A DNA stretch of 64,000 nt. Source: an uncultured Synechococcus sp. (GTDB taxonomy: Bacteria; Cyanobacteriota; Cyanobacteriia; Phormidesmidales; Phormidesmidaceae). The position numbers and the translations under genes were made by a program. The DNA lies in the NCBI GenBank assembly GCA_937911865.1, contig CALDSK010000166.1:1-64000 (forward strand), given 5' to 3'. This document shows, piece by piece, positions 25,643 to 34,453 of the stretch. The notes beneath the pieces were generated by a model. It ran no database searches, had not been told where the DNA came from, and worked only from the letters and a program-made list of their open reading frames with translations. Positions within the stretch are counted from its first letter, which is position 1; each line of letters begins with the position of its first letter.

Positions 25643-26272
25643 ATGGCCTCACTGACCTGCGCTCAGCTACTTTCGAACTATCCAGATGAATGGCAAGCCG
25701 CAACGGTTCACCCGTTTTTACAGCAGTGTCAGCAAGCCACCATCACTTCTGAGCAGTTCAATACCTGGCTAGTGCAGGACTATCTGTTTGTTGTTGAGTT
25801 CACCCGAATGGCGGCGCAGGTACTTGCGATCGCACCGCCAGCCCATTTCGACACACTGCTCGGTGGCCTAGCCGCCATCAAAGACGAACTGCTGTGGTTT
25901 CAAGCCAAAGCAGCCGAGCGAGGACTTGTAACGACCACCGCCGCGCAGCCAACCTGCCAAACCTACTGCCAATTCATGGCGTCGCTGGCGAGCCAACCCT
26001 ACGCTGTACAGGCCACCGCCTTTTGGGCAATTGAGCTAGCTTACAATCAGGGCTGGCAGCTGCACAGCCCAATGCCAGAACCCTACACAGAATTTGCCGA
26101 TAGATGGGGAAATGTAGGCTTTACAGCCTACGTCAAAGAATTGGAACAGCAGGCCAACAGTGCACTAGCTAACGCGACCGAATCGGAGCAAAAGAGCGCT
26201 GAGCAAGTGTTTCTAGAAGTTGCTCGGCTAGAAAAAGACTTTTGGCAAATGGCCTTTGCAGCTGAAAGCTAA
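25643..26272 (+). CDS. tenA: TenA/THI-4 family protein (aminopyrimidine aminohydrolase-like)
   Basis: About 209 residues fit the all-helical TenA fold, shared with haem oxygenase, whose classical members hydrolyse aminopyrimidines in thiamine salvage. Visible family features are the early F-N-T-W-L-V-Q-D-Y-L-F-V-V-E-F helix, F-W-A-I-E-L-A-Y-N-Q-G-W and the C-terminal R-L-E-K-D-F-W with a conserved Glu. I did not find a clear match to the catalytic Cys of the Bacillus enzyme in its usual context, so it may belong to a TenA_E-like or divergent subgroup. I use ATG 25643. A TTG at 25610 would add 11 residues. It stands alone, divergent from a small exported protein. Confidence 0.78.
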   Translation: MASLTCAQLLSNYPDEWQAATVHPFLQQCQQATITSEQFNTWLVQDYLFVVEFTRMAAQVLAIAPPAHFDTLLGGLAAIKDELLWFQAKAAERGLVTTTAAQPTCQTYCQFMASLASQPYAVQATAFWAIELAYNQGWQLHSPMPEPYTEFADRWGNVGFTAYVKELEQQANSALANATESEQKSAEQVFLEVARLEKDFWQMAFAAES

Positions 26273-26313
26273 AGGCAGCTACGAAAGGCAGCCACAAACC
26301 CACTGGTTCTCTA

Positions 26314-26343
26314 ATTGATACCTATTCGATTGATACCTATTCG
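26314..26343. repeat. 15-bp perfect direct repeat between convergent genes
   Basis: ATTGATACCTATTCG occurs twice back to back (26314-26328, 26329-26343) in the gap between tenA and the ECF sigma factor gene. Confidence 0.92.
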
Positions 26344-26370
26344 ATGTCGGGCCAAGCACCTGACTGACAT

Positions 26371-27003
26371 CTAGTTGGCAACAGGCCATTCGACCAGTAG
26401 CACTTTACGAAGCTTTTGAAGTCCCTGGCGCGATCGCGATTTTACAGTCCCTAGTGGAATATTCAAACGGGCTGCAATTTCAGACTGACTCAAATCGTCG
26501 TAATAGGCTTTTTCTAGCACTTGGCGTTCTCTGAGCGGCAGGCTAACTAACGCCGCCTTCACCTGCTGCACGGTCTGGTGCTCAATTGCTCGCTCAAACG
26601 GCTTTTGCGCTGTTTTTGTTGTGGCGGTAGCTTGCAGCGTCTGATTCAAACGTTGATAAGATTGGCGCGATCGCAGCTTGTCAATCGATCGAGAGCGAGC
26701 AGTCATCGCCAAAAAATTTTTCAGCGACCCTCGCCGCAAATCGTATCGGTCCTGATGATGCAGCTTCAGAAAAATGTCCTGCGTCACATCTTCAGCATCT
26801 TCCCTGCATTTCAAAATCCGCAGCGCCAGTGCATAAACCAGACGAGCATAGCGCTGATAGATCTCAAAAAACGTATGCGGCTGATCTAATGGCTGATTAG
26901 ATGACGGATCTAACAGCCGGTAAGGCGGCTGGTGCTGAAAGAGAACCTCATCAGACGACACCAAGGGCATCGGCAGCCCTTCGGTAGAGGATTGAGATGA
27001 CAT
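26371..27003 (-). CDS. ECF-type RNA polymerase sigma factor
   Basis: This 210-residue protein has sigma region 2 (Y-A-R-L-V-Y-A-L-A-L-R-I-L then D-A-E-D-V-T-Q-D-I-F-L-K-L, the core-binding and -10 part). It also has sigma region 4 with a helix-turn-helix (L-P-L-R-E-R-Q-V-L-E-K-A, L-S-Q-S-E-I-A-A-R-L-N-I-P-L-G-T-V-K-S-R). Regions 1 and 3 are absent, as in extracytoplasmic-function sigma factors. No anti-sigma gene is adjacent. The only gene in the same direction upstream is an unknown membrane-anchored protein 206 bp away, which could be a functional partner. Regulon unknown. Confidence 0.87.
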   Translation of the reverse strand: MSSQSSTEGLPMPLVSSDEVLFQHQPPYRLLDPSSNQPLDQPHTFFEIYQRYARLVYALALRILKCREDAEDVTQDIFLKLHHQDRYDLRRGSLKNFLAMTARSRSIDKLRSRQSYQRLNQTLQATATTKTAQKPFERAIEHQTVQQVKAALVSLPLRERQVLEKAYYDDLSQSEIAARLNIPLGTVKSRSRQGLQKLRKVLLVEWPVAN

Positions 27004-27209
27004 AAAAATTCAGCGTGATAAAAGTTCCCAATGGTTTATAGCCGTCATGATGCTTAATTTTTAGCAGCATGAGAGTCAAACATTTTCAAGGAACTATCTA
27101 CATCTACACGGAATTTTCATTCTATCCGCAAATATCTTTAATTCAAATTCAGCAAATTTGAGCTGCCTCCTTTCAGATGTTCAATCAATCGCAATAAATT
27201 AAGACAACG

Positions 27210-27851
27210 CTAAGACAAGGAAAATTGCTCATAGGCCTTAAAGGCACCGGCAATCAACTGCTCCCACTTACGAGGATTGTGCAGACGATCGGCATAGTAA
27301 TACATCAGCGTAGAGCCAGATCCTTCTACACACACCCGCTGATGCTCTTCGAAAAAGCTAAGTACACCGTCATGAAAGGCGCTCCGAATGCTGACTTCAT
27401 TCGTCCCTCTAAGCAGGTAGCGCTTAGAAAAATCAGGGTGAGTATTGAAATTAATATCCTGATAGCCAAACAGCTTACCAATTTTGTGAAAGGCATTTTC
27501 AGGCGCCAGAAAAAACTGGGGCAGCGATAGCTTCTCTGATTCAATGAACACCACCGTCTGACGATGGCGACGCCTGTTCTTGCCACCTCCAGTCGTATAG
27601 GCATACTCACCGACCGAAACGGTCACGTCGCTCTGCTCACGCTGAATCAGATTTTTCAACCTGCCACTGCGGCCTCTAGAAAATAAATTGGACTGATTGG
27701 CAGCATTGGGCAAACGATACAGACCATCTTGCCAATACACAAAGCCCAATTCATCAGCAACCGTCTTGATTAGCTGAGCCCGCCGATGATCGATCCACAG
27801 ACCAATACCACCGATGAGCAGTACCACCCCAAAAAGTAAAAGAATCTGCAT
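27210..27851 (-). CDS. Membrane-anchored hypothetical protein, 213 residues
   Basis: One N-terminal transmembrane helix (I-L-L-L-F-G-V-V-L-L-I-G-G-I-G-L-W-I) is followed by a soluble domain with a basic patch G-G-G-K-N-R-R-R-H-R-Q. The soluble domain looks like alternating beta strands and helices (V-S-V-G-E-Y-A-Y, Q-T-V-V-F-I-E-S, K-R-Y-L-L-R-G). The N-terminal anchor and basic flank suggest that the domain faces the cytoplasm. I do not recognise a characterised family. It lies upstream of the ECF sigma gene on the same strand, but the gap is large and a functional link is only possible. Confidence 0.62.
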   Translation of the reverse strand: MQILLLFGVVLLIGGIGLWIDHRRAQLIKTVADELGFVYWQDGLYRLPNAANQSNLFSRGRSGRLKNLIQREQSDVTVSVGEYAYTTGGGKNRRRHRQTVVFIESEKLSLPQFFLAPENAFHKIGKLFGYQDINFNTHPDFSKRYLLRGTNEVSIRSAFHDGVLSFFEEHQRVCVEGSGSTLMYYYADRLHNPRKWEQLIAGAFKAYEQFSLS

Positions 27852-28164
27852 GGCAAGTCCCTAAGTCAACAGCTGACAGCACAAAAACGACTGACAGCGC
27901 AAAGCTGCATCACATTCTGTCGAGTTGCTTAAGATATTTCTGAAGGCTACAACAGCCCATAGCAAACAAAGCAACTCAACTGACCAATGTCCTAATGCAT
28001 CACAACATTGGCCCTATCGTGCCCGAGCGGTGATCGCCACTGACCAACGGATCCATTTAACTAACGGACCCACCAGCAGCAAACACCACCCGTAGCAATA
28101 ACTACAGCACCAAACGCTAATTTACGGTTCGATTGAAGACTGGCTAGCTGCGTGGTCTTCTCTT
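27852..28164. other. Divergent intergenic region holding dispersed repeat copy B
   Basis: This 313-bp gap between the leftward hypothetical gene and the rightward LuxR regulator must contain both promoters. Apart from the structured repeat at 27922-28012, I see no binding site or promoter that I can support. Confidence 0.5.
27922..28012. repeat. Structured dispersed repeat, copy B (two stem-loops)
   Basis: The order is as in the copy at 15868: stem 1 GAGTTGCTT (27922-27930) with AAGCAACTC (27969-27977), a small inner GGCT/AGCC hairpin, then CCAATGT (27984-27990) with ACATTGG (28005-28011). The two copies share blocks such as GTTGCTTA, GGCTACA and CCAATGT. Where they differ in stem 1 the pairing is kept by matching changes in the other arm. 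That suggests that the fold, not only the sequence, is conserved. Confidence 0.72.
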
Positions 28165-29361
28165 GTGACTCTTTTCACAGCCTCCCAACAGACATCTTCA
28201 ACCTCAGATATCTCTGGGCGGCTGCCTGGACTCATCTTCGATCTCAAACGCTGCACAACGCTCATTGAACAGTGTTCAGCCCACACAGAGCCTAACAAAA
28301 TTGCCCAGTGCACCACTGACGGCCTGATTGAACAGTTTAACTGCACCTTTGCTCGAATCTGGCTGGTAGAACCTGACCGCAACAGTCTCAGGCTAATTGC
28401 CTCTTCTGGTCTCTACACTCACCTAGAAGGCTCATTCTCTCGGGTGCCCATGGGCGCTTTCAAGGTCGGCAAAATTGCCCAGCACTGCATTCCATTCCTC
28501 AGCAACTGCCTCCCTCAAGAGACCTGGGTCAAAGACCGCCAGTGGGCGATAGATAACAACATTCAAGGATTTGCGGGACTGCCACTCATGGAGAAAACCC
28601 GCGCCATCGGTGTCGTTGCAATCTTTAGCCAAACCTCCATGGCACCCGAGCTTTTAGAGGTACTGCAAATTCTCAGCGCCTCAGTCAGCAATTCACTGGC
28701 CGCTGCCGTAAGATATCAGGCCCTATCGCGCAGAACCCTATCGCACTATCCGCTGAGCGCACTGCCGCAGTTAGCCACAGCGGCTCCGACTGAAGAAAGC
28801 CTCTCTGAAACCCTCTCACAGCTTTTAGGCGGACAAAAGCTAAGCTTACTGGGCACAGAACAATCGCTTTCTCCTGTGATTAGTCAGCTGCTGCTACAGC
28901 TAGCACACCAGCTATCTAAACAGGCCTGTCACTACTGCCGGCTGGTGTACGAAACAAACACGGTATTTTTAGAAGCGCTACTGTCGGCGGACAAACAACA
29001 GTTAGAAACAGCTGCCGAAACCCCAGATAAGCTGACAGCAATCGCCCAAGCGGCCCATCAGCTAGGGGGACAGTTTCAACTCGAAGCTAGCGATAGTCAT
29101 CAAGAGGGTCAAGCCGTCATTAGCATTCGCTTACCGCAGCAGCCGACGAGTGAGTGGGATACCGCTTCACCCCTATCAACGCGCGAACAAGAGGTCATTG
29201 AGTTAATAGCTCAAGGGCGGCGCGATCGCGAAATTGCAGAAGCACTCTTTATTAGCGATCGCACCGTCAAATTCCACGTCAAAAACATGCTGAACAAGCT
29301 CGATGTACGCACGCGATCGCAAGCTGTCTTTAAAGCTACAAAGCAAGGCTGGCTAACCTAA
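28165..29361 (+). CDS. GAF-domain transcriptional regulator with LuxR-type helix-turn-helix
   Basis: This 398-residue protein starts at GTG (no ATG is available before the conserved part). An N-terminal GAF domain (about residues 35-185) includes F-A-R-I-W-L-V-E-P and G-F-A-G-L-P-L and ends V-G-V-V-A-I-F-S-Q. A middle region of unclear fold follows. The C-terminus is a LuxR/GerE DNA-binding domain: L-S-T-R-E-Q-E-V-I-E-L-I-A-Q-G then I-A-E-A-L-F-I-S-D-R-T-V-K-F-H-V-K-N-M-L. GAF domains of this type bind small ligands or bilins. No bilin-attachment Cys is obvious. Targets are unknown. A two-hairpin repeat element lies upstream. Confidence 0.83.
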   Translation: MTLFTASQQTSSTSDISGRLPGLIFDLKRCTTLIEQCSAHTEPNKIAQCTTDGLIEQFNCTFARIWLVEPDRNSLRLIASSGLYTHLEGSFSRVPMGAFKVGKIAQHCIPFLSNCLPQETWVKDRQWAIDNNIQGFAGLPLMEKTRAIGVVAIFSQTSMAPELLEVLQILSASVSNSLAAAVRYQALSRRTLSHYPLSALPQLATAAPTEESLSETLSQLLGGQKLSLLGTEQSLSPVISQLLLQLAHQLSKQACHYCRLVYETNTVFLEALLSADKQQLETAAETPDKLTAIAQAAHQLGGQFQLEASDSHQEGQAVISIRLPQQPTSEWDTASPLSTREQEVIELIAQGRRDREIAEALFISDRTVKFHVKNMLNKLDVRTRSQAVFKATKQGWLT

Positions 29362-29596
29362 AAGTATCGCCGCTTACAGTTCACTTCACGTAATGTTACA
29401 CCTGCAAACCGCTATACGATAATCCCTTAAAATTCATCTCAGAGATAGCAATCTGCTCACTGCGCCTAAATGCACCTATATATAGGAGACCTATAGGAAC
29501 ACTTGCAGGATAGACGAATCAAGGGGCATCCAGAACTCGATTTCAAGAGCTTATATCACAAAAACCAAAGCCTGGTATAAAAAGGAACATTAGCTT

Positions 29597-30604
29597 ATGT
29601 CTTTTTCGCAAAAGCTCACAGCAACGCTTAGCTCTCACCTAAGCACCGCCGCAGCTGTGAGTATTGCCCCACTCATCGTTCTTCAATCTGCCCTTGCCTC
29701 TGAAGCCGCCAACTTTAGCCAAATTTATGCTTTCGGCGATAGCCTGGTCGATACGGGTAACGCCTTTGCTCTCACCACTGAGCTAATAGGAACAGGCGTA
29801 CCCCCAGAGCCCTATTTTGAAGGGCGCTTTGCCAATGGGCCCATCTGGATCGACTACCTCTCAAACGATCTCAACATTCCTCAAACCAGCTTTGGCTTTG
29901 GCGGCTCTTTCACCAGTAGAGAAGCCAGCACCCAGCTAGGGGGACCCATCCCTGGCCTAGAGCTGCCTGGGCTGCTCACTCAGGTAGATGAGTTTACCGC
30001 TCAGTCAACGGCAGATCCCGATGCGCTTTATGTTATCTGGGCAGGCGCGAACGACTACGTTTCAGGAGGCGTGACCAACCCCCAAGAGCCCGTATCCAAC
30101 ATAGCCGAAGCGGTCACTGCGCTCGGTAGCGTTGGTGCACAAAACTTTCTCTTAGCTAACCAGCCCGACTTTGGCACCCTGCCAGTGCTGAATCAACCTG
30201 GCGTGACGCCAGAAACAAGACTAGCCTTCAACCAGGCTGCTGAGCTTCACAATCAGGGGCTTGCGCAGGCTGTAGAGGGCCTTCAGGCGGCTGGCCTCAA
30301 CGCGGAAGTATTGGATGCCAATGCGCTGATCCGTGAAGCTCAAGCAGGCAATCTAGGATTTGAGAACACCACAGAGTCCTGCATCTCAAATCCCAGCTGT
30401 GTAGGCAGTGAAGAGGTACAGGCCTCTACTTTATTTTGGGATGAGATCCATCCAACTAGCCGTGCTCACGCTATCGTAGCGACAGCTGCTCGCGAGCAGC
30501 TTGAAGGAGAGATGGTCTCTACGCCCGAACCAGGAGTGGTTTTAGGATTGCTTTTGCTAGGTGGACTATCGGCAAGCGGCCTGAAACGTACGTTGGACGC
30601 ATAG
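29597..30604 (+). CDS. Secreted SGNH/GDSL esterase with PEP-CTERM-like sorting tail
   Basis: This 335-residue protein has a signal peptide (cleaved near S-A-L-A-S-E-A) and the GDSL block F-G-D-S-L-V-D-T-G-N with the nucleophile Ser. Block III G-A-N-D-Y and block V D-E-I-H-P-T-S-R-A-H supply the Asp and His of the triad. It is a lipase or acyl-esterase of the SGNH fold, acting outside the cytoplasm. The C-terminus reads T-P-E-P-G, then a hydrophobic stretch rich in Leu/Gly, then L-K-R, as in PEP-CTERM sorted proteins. AAGGA lies 11 bases before the ATG. It appears monocistronic. The ester substrate is unknown. Confidence 0.85.
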   Translation: MSFSQKLTATLSSHLSTAAAVSIAPLIVLQSALASEAANFSQIYAFGDSLVDTGNAFALTTELIGTGVPPEPYFEGRFANGPIWIDYLSNDLNIPQTSFGFGGSFTSREASTQLGGPIPGLELPGLLTQVDEFTAQSTADPDALYVIWAGANDYVSGGVTNPQEPVSNIAEAVTALGSVGAQNFLLANQPDFGTLPVLNQPGVTPETRLAFNQAAELHNQGLAQAVEGLQAAGLNAEVLDANALIREAQAGNLGFENTTESCISNPSCVGSEEVQASTLFWDEIHPTSRAHAIVATAAREQLEGEMVSTPEPGVVLGLLLLGGLSASGLKRTLDA

Positions 30605-30671
30605 GCAAAGAAGCAAGCGCAAAGGTAACGCTAGAATACGGTGAAGACAAGCTATAGCAAAGACGTGTCTT

Positions 30672-31235
30672 ATGGTTCAAGCTTCTGCACCCCCCTTAAC
30701 ACTGGACGCTTTTTTACAGCTGGCTGAAACTCAGCCAGCTAGCGAATTCATCAACCATCAAGCGATACAAAAGCCTATGCCACAAGGAGAGCACAGTCTG
30801 ATACAGGTTGCTCTCTGTAAGACGATTGACCAAGTAGCAGAACCTCAGCGGATTGCCAAAGCCTTTTCGGAGCTACGCTGTATCTTCGGCAGTGCGGCTA
30901 TCGTACCTGATGTTTCAGTCTTTCGCTGGAGACGAATTCCGCGTACCTCATCGGGGCGCATTGCCAACCGGTTTGAAGTCCATCCGGACTGGGCAATCGA
31001 AATCCTATCACCAGACCAAGCTCTAACAAGACCTCTAGATAAGCTTCTGCACTGTGCGGAACAGCGTTCAGAGCTTGGATGGCTGATAGACCCGGAAGCT
31101 GAGAGTATACTGACACTGTCTGCCGAATCACAGATTAAGCTGTTTCGGGGCTCTCAAGTTTTACCTGCCTTGAGCGGCCTAGACCTCACGCTATCTGTTG
31201 ATGATGTGTTTAACTGGCTTCACCTGCCAGACTAG
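30672..31235 (+). CDS. Uma2-family putative endonuclease (DUF820, PD-(D/E)XK fold)
   Basis: This 187-residue protein belongs to the Uma2 family, very abundant in cyanobacteria and predicted to have a restriction-endonuclease fold. The core reads P-D-V-S-V-F-R-W, then W-A-I-E-I-L-S-P-D-Q, with the acidic residues of the active site, and G-W-L-I-D-P-E-A-E. N-terminal L-T-L-D-A-F-L-Q-L is also typical. Function in the cell is not established for the family. It follows the SGNH esterase gene but there is no reason to link them. Confidence 0.82.
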   Translation: MVQASAPPLTLDAFLQLAETQPASEFINHQAIQKPMPQGEHSLIQVALCKTIDQVAEPQRIAKAFSELRCIFGSAAIVPDVSVFRWRRIPRTSSGRIANRFEVHPDWAIEILSPDQALTRPLDKLLHCAEQRSELGWLIDPEAESILTLSAESQIKLFRGSQVLPALSGLDLTLSVDDVFNWLHLPD

Positions 31236-31385
31236 CCGGATCAGCAAAACAACGAGCACACAAACTGTCACAGTGCTGCTGAATTAAAAGATAAGCGTGC
31301 ATAGCAAAGCGTGGAAGTCTACAAGCAGAATCCGACCAGTCAATGTCGATAAAACTTATTTCATTCCAGAAATCAATACCGCCAG

Positions 31386-31682
31386 TTACAAAAACTCAAG
31401 TAAGGTAACCAGCGCTTCTGTATTGTTATCAGACTTTTCCAGGTAAGGCTGAGCCGCCGCTTCAATCTGTCGGAGTTGCCCTAGAGCGCGGCTACAGGGA
31501 AAACCGTACTTGGCCTGCACGCGATCGCTCGCAATCGTCAAAGATTCACGCGATCGCGCCAAAAAGTCACTTACGGTATAGGTTTCTCCTACCTCAAAAT
31601 ATTTTTTCACCACCAAAGAAGGAGAATAGCAAACCGCTTGCTCGCCATCGGGCCACTGAATCTTGAAATTAATTTCAGGCAT
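31386..31682 (-). CDS. MSMEG_0570-type small protein of the Nit1C cluster
   Basis: This 98-residue cytoplasmic protein matches in size, place and pattern the small last member of the Nit1C nitrogen-starvation cluster (MSMEG_0570 type). It opens with P-E-I-N-F-K-I-Q-W-P-D-G-E and continues S-L-V-V-K-K-Y-F, G-E-T-Y-T-V-S-D-F and Y-G-F-P-C-S-R-A. It has no known catalytic motif. It is 30 bp downstream of the glycosyltransferase gene and is the last gene of the leftward arm. Its role in the pathway is unknown. Confidence 0.8.
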   Translation of the reverse strand: MPEINFKIQWPDGEQAVCYSPSLVVKKYFEVGETYTVSDFLARSRESLTIASDRVQAKYGFPCSRALGQLRQIEAAAQPYLEKSDNNTEALVTLLEFL

Positions 31683-31712
31683 TATTTCTCATCTTTTCTA
31701 GCTTTACAAAAA

Positions 31713-32891
31713 TCAGGCTTCTACAGGTTCTAACAGCTGCTCGTATAGCTCTAAATGCATCTGAGCAGATGTTTGCCAGCTGTGCGTTTTAACGATATCT
31801 AATTCTCCTTTCTTTGGATCATCTCCTATCATATGAATCATCGCAGCAGCGATCGCATCCACACGCATCGGATCCACCAAATACGCACTCTCCTCTGTCA
31901 AAAACTCCGTAAATGGCGGCTGGTCAGCGGCCACAACTGGTAGCCCTGAAGCGATCGCTTCTAGCACTACCAGCCCCCAGCCCTCCTTCACCGAAGGAAA
32001 CACAAACCCATCTGCTAACCGATACAGCGCAGGCATATGCTTATCAGCAATCACCCCCGGCAAAATCAAATCATTTTCTAAGCCGAGCGATCGCAACACC
32101 TGCATAAACCGATCGCGATAATCCTGATAATCAAACAGTGTCGCCCCACCCGCAATAACCAGCTGAGCCTCAGGCTGTTGCACTTTCACCTGAGCAAACG
32201 CTTCTAGCAGTCGGATCGAATTCTTGCGAGGCTCAATGCCGCCCACCGTCAGATAAACAGGATAGCCACGTATATTCAGCTCACCTTTCAATCCCTCTTC
32301 TAATCCATCTTCTTCCGCAGAAAATCGCTCGCTCACACCATTCATTACCCGGTGCGCGTTAATGCCATAGTCTACTGCTAACACCTGCTGCCACAGCTGA
32401 CTCACACAGCAGCAGCGATCGGGTAAATAGATAGATCGCTGCTGACAGTCTTGCAAATAGGGACTGCGAAAACTCTCAATATGGTGTACCGTCCGAACAA
32501 AGTGTGGAATACAGCCCTGCTCACGTAAAATCGCCAGCGCATTCGCGCTCAAGCAATCTTGTGCGTGATAGATGTCATAGAGCGGAAAATGCTGTTGAAA
32601 GTAGCACACAAACTCATCAATACGCTGCTTAATCAGCTGGTCTATATCACCGCTACAGGGACCAGCAGGCACCGCTATTGTCTCAAAATCTGCCAAACGA
32701 TGGAAGCCTCTGCCGTCTTTGTCCAACGCAAATACATGGGGATGATGGCCCTGTTCATAAAGTGCATTAGCTAGCTCCAGCGTATGAATTACGCTTCCAC
32801 GGGGTTTAGTTGCATAGGTCAATAGTGCAATCTTCAAAGATTTATCAAGAGACTTATAAAAAGACTTATCACAAGATTTTTTAGAAGACAT
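31713..32891 (-). CDS. MSMEG_0565-type glycosyltransferase (GT4 fold) of the Nit1C cluster
   Basis: This glycosyltransferase of about 392 residues has a GT-B fold. The N-terminal domain opens I-A-L-L-T-Y-A-T-K-P-R-G-S-V-I-H-T. The C-terminal donor-binding part has V-G-G-I-E-P-R-K-N and the GT4 motif P-S-V-K-E-G-W-G-L-V-V-L-E-A. The first ATG (32891) is 1 bp past the stop of the AIR-synthase-like gene, so translation is tightly coupled. A TTG upstream would overlap it. The first 20 residues are a Lys/Ser-rich repeat not seen in relatives I know. A sugar transferase in a nitrilase cluster is characteristic of Nit1C, but its acceptor is unknown. Confidence 0.86.
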   Translation of the reverse strand: MSSKKSCDKSFYKSLDKSLKIALLTYATKPRGSVIHTLELANALYEQGHHPHVFALDKDGRGFHRLADFETIAVPAGPCSGDIDQLIKQRIDEFVCYFQQHFPLYDIYHAQDCLSANALAILREQGCIPHFVRTVHHIESFRSPYLQDCQQRSIYLPDRCCCVSQLWQQVLAVDYGINAHRVMNGVSERFSAEEDGLEEGLKGELNIRGYPVYLTVGGIEPRKNSIRLLEAFAQVKVQQPEAQLVIAGGATLFDYQDYRDRFMQVLRSLGLENDLILPGVIADKHMPALYRLADGFVFPSVKEGWGLVVLEAIASGLPVVAADQPPFTEFLTEESAYLVDPMRVDAIAAAMIHMIGDDPKKGELDIVKTHSWQTSAQMHLELYEQLLEPVEA

Positions 32892-32892
32892 A

Positions 32893-33861
32893 TCAACCAC
32901 CAAATCCGGTCAACCTGCAAGACAAATTCCACAGCAATCTCTGTTCATCTTTTATCTTCAAAAACACCTCAGAGCCCTTCACAACCTCACCAATGGCTTC
33001 GCAAACTAGCCCCTGTGGTTGAAAAATCATCTGAACGGCAGCAAGCTGCTCCGCTGAAACGCTCAATAAAAAACCAAAGCTCGGAAAACTCGTTAGCCAT
33101 TTAGCCCATGGCACATCAGCAGGCCGCGGCATGCTATCCAAAGTTAGGACGGCACCGCAACTAGAGGCTTCGCACAGCATTAGCAGCGTACCGGCTAGCC
33201 CACCCATACTGATGTCTTTACCAGCATTGACCAACCCTGAGCGCGCAAGCTGAGGGAGAAGACTGAGATGCGATCGCAAAACACTCGGCTCAGCCTCAGT
33301 CGCCGCATTCCAAAAAGGGTAGTCTTTGTAGTACGCTCCTTCCATGTTTAACACCACCACCAGCGCGTCCCCAGGCTGCGCATCAAAGCTAGTAATCAAT
33401 CGCTCTGCCCGCCCCAGAATAGAGACGGCTAATCCCGCATAGGGACTATGGCAATTCGTATGCCCGCCAACAATCGGCACGCCATACGTCTGCGCCGCCG
33501 CTTTCATTCCAGCCCACAGCGGCTTGCTCTCCTCCATCGTCGGACTCCACAGAGCATCGACAACAGCAGTCGGCACACCGCCCATAGCAGCAACATCCGA
33601 CACGTTCACCATGACTGCACACCACCCAGCAAACCACGGATCTTGGGCTACTAGCTGCGGCCAAATACCTTCTGCAGCGAGCAACAAATAGCTATCGCCA
33701 TCAGCAATCGCCGCGCAGTCGTCGCCCAAACGAATAGGTTCACGCTCTCTGATGGTCGCCCCCTGAACAAACTGCCCCAGCGTTTCTGCTGCCGTTTGAA
33801 TATCTCGCTTATGTAAAATACTCAAAGAAGAGCGTAGCGCCATCACAAGCTCAGACAGCAC
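32893..33861 (-). CDS. AIR-synthase-like (PurM-fold) protein, sll0787 type, Nit1C cluster
   Basis: This 322-residue protein has the PurM/ThiL/SelD ATP-binding fold: G-D-D-C-A-A-I near residue 46, then V-M-V-N-V-S-D-V-A-A-M-G-G and, in the second half, G-K-D-I-S-M-G-G-L-A-G-T-L. It is the sll0787 type of Nit1C clusters and would be an ATP-dependent enzyme acting on an unknown intermediate. The GTG at 33861, two bases after the previous stop, gives the family-like N-terminus L-S-E-L-V-M-A-L-R-S-S. An internal ATG lies at 33843. Gene spacing shows a single operon. Confidence 0.86.
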   Translation of the reverse strand: MLSELVMALRSSLSILHKRDIQTAAETLGQFVQGATIREREPIRLGDDCAAIADGDSYLLLAAEGIWPQLVAQDPWFAGWCAVMVNVSDVAAMGGVPTAVVDALWSPTMEESKPLWAGMKAAAQTYGVPIVGGHTNCHSPYAGLAVSILGRAERLITSFDAQPGDALVVVLNMEGAYYKDYPFWNAATEAEPSVLRSHLSLLPQLARSGLVNAGKDISMGGLAGTLLMLCEASSCGAVLTLDSMPRPADVPWAKWLTSFPSFGFLLSVSAEQLAAVQMIFQPQGLVCEAIGEVVKGSEVFLKIKDEQRLLWNLSCRLTGFGG

Positions 33862-33863
33862 GC

Positions 33864-34394
33864 CTAAGCCGCCTCTACCAGTGGCAACAGCGGACGCGAC
33901 TGCTGACCCGCCGGGTAGAAATCAAGATCCGCCTGCATCAGGTGATGCGGACGCTCCAAAATCTCTATTTCCTTCAGGCTATCCCAGTGCAGCCGAGTAA
34001 AAAAGCGGACATTCTGAGCTTGCACCGTGGCTAAAAAGCGATCACACCCCCACGTATTCGCAGTCGTCACCGCCTTCTGAATCAGTCCTTTACCAATCCG
34101 CCAGCCGCGCCGAAAGTCAGGATGCACCCCTAGCCGACCGCCATACCACACGCGAGCGCGCTGTTCATAAATTCTCACGACGCCAACAACGCGATCGCTC
34201 TTATGGCCATCCTGGTGAAGCTGATGTGCGATCGCCACAATCGGATACGCAAGCCTATCAGTATCGTCTCTATCGTGACCATCAAACAAACCTTGCTCTT
34301 CGCAAAAAATCTGTTTCCTCAAACGAAAGTAGTCAGAAATTCTCTCTTCACAGAGCGCTAGCTCGAAGCTATAGGTCGTCTTCGCCACTGCCAT
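33864..34394 (-). CDS. GNAT N-acetyltransferase, MSMEG_0567/sll0786 type, Nit1C cluster
   Basis: This acetyltransferase of about 176 residues has the GNAT acetyl-CoA loop in G-V-H-P-D-F-R-R-G-W-R-I-G-K-G. Around it are Y-F-R-L-R-K-Q-I-F-C-E-E-Q-G at the N-terminus and A-T-V-Q-A-Q-N-V-R-F-F, typical of the sll0786 subgroup. ATG 34394 follows a GTG in frame; I prefer the ATG. It would acetylate a pathway intermediate, not yet identified. It lies 59 bp downstream of the radical SAM gene and 2 bp before the AIR-synthase-like gene. Confidence 0.86.
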   Translation of the reverse strand: MAVAKTTYSFELALCEERISDYFRLRKQIFCEEQGLFDGHDRDDTDRLAYPIVAIAHQLHQDGHKSDRVVGVVRIYEQRARVWYGGRLGVHPDFRRGWRIGKGLIQKAVTTANTWGCDRFLATVQAQNVRFFTRLHWDSLKEIEILERPHHLMQADLDFYPAGQQSRPLLPLVEAA

Positions 34395-34453
34395 CACCTA
34401 CCCAAAAATACAACAATCTGTAAAATAAAACAATCTATAAAAGAGCTTTATCG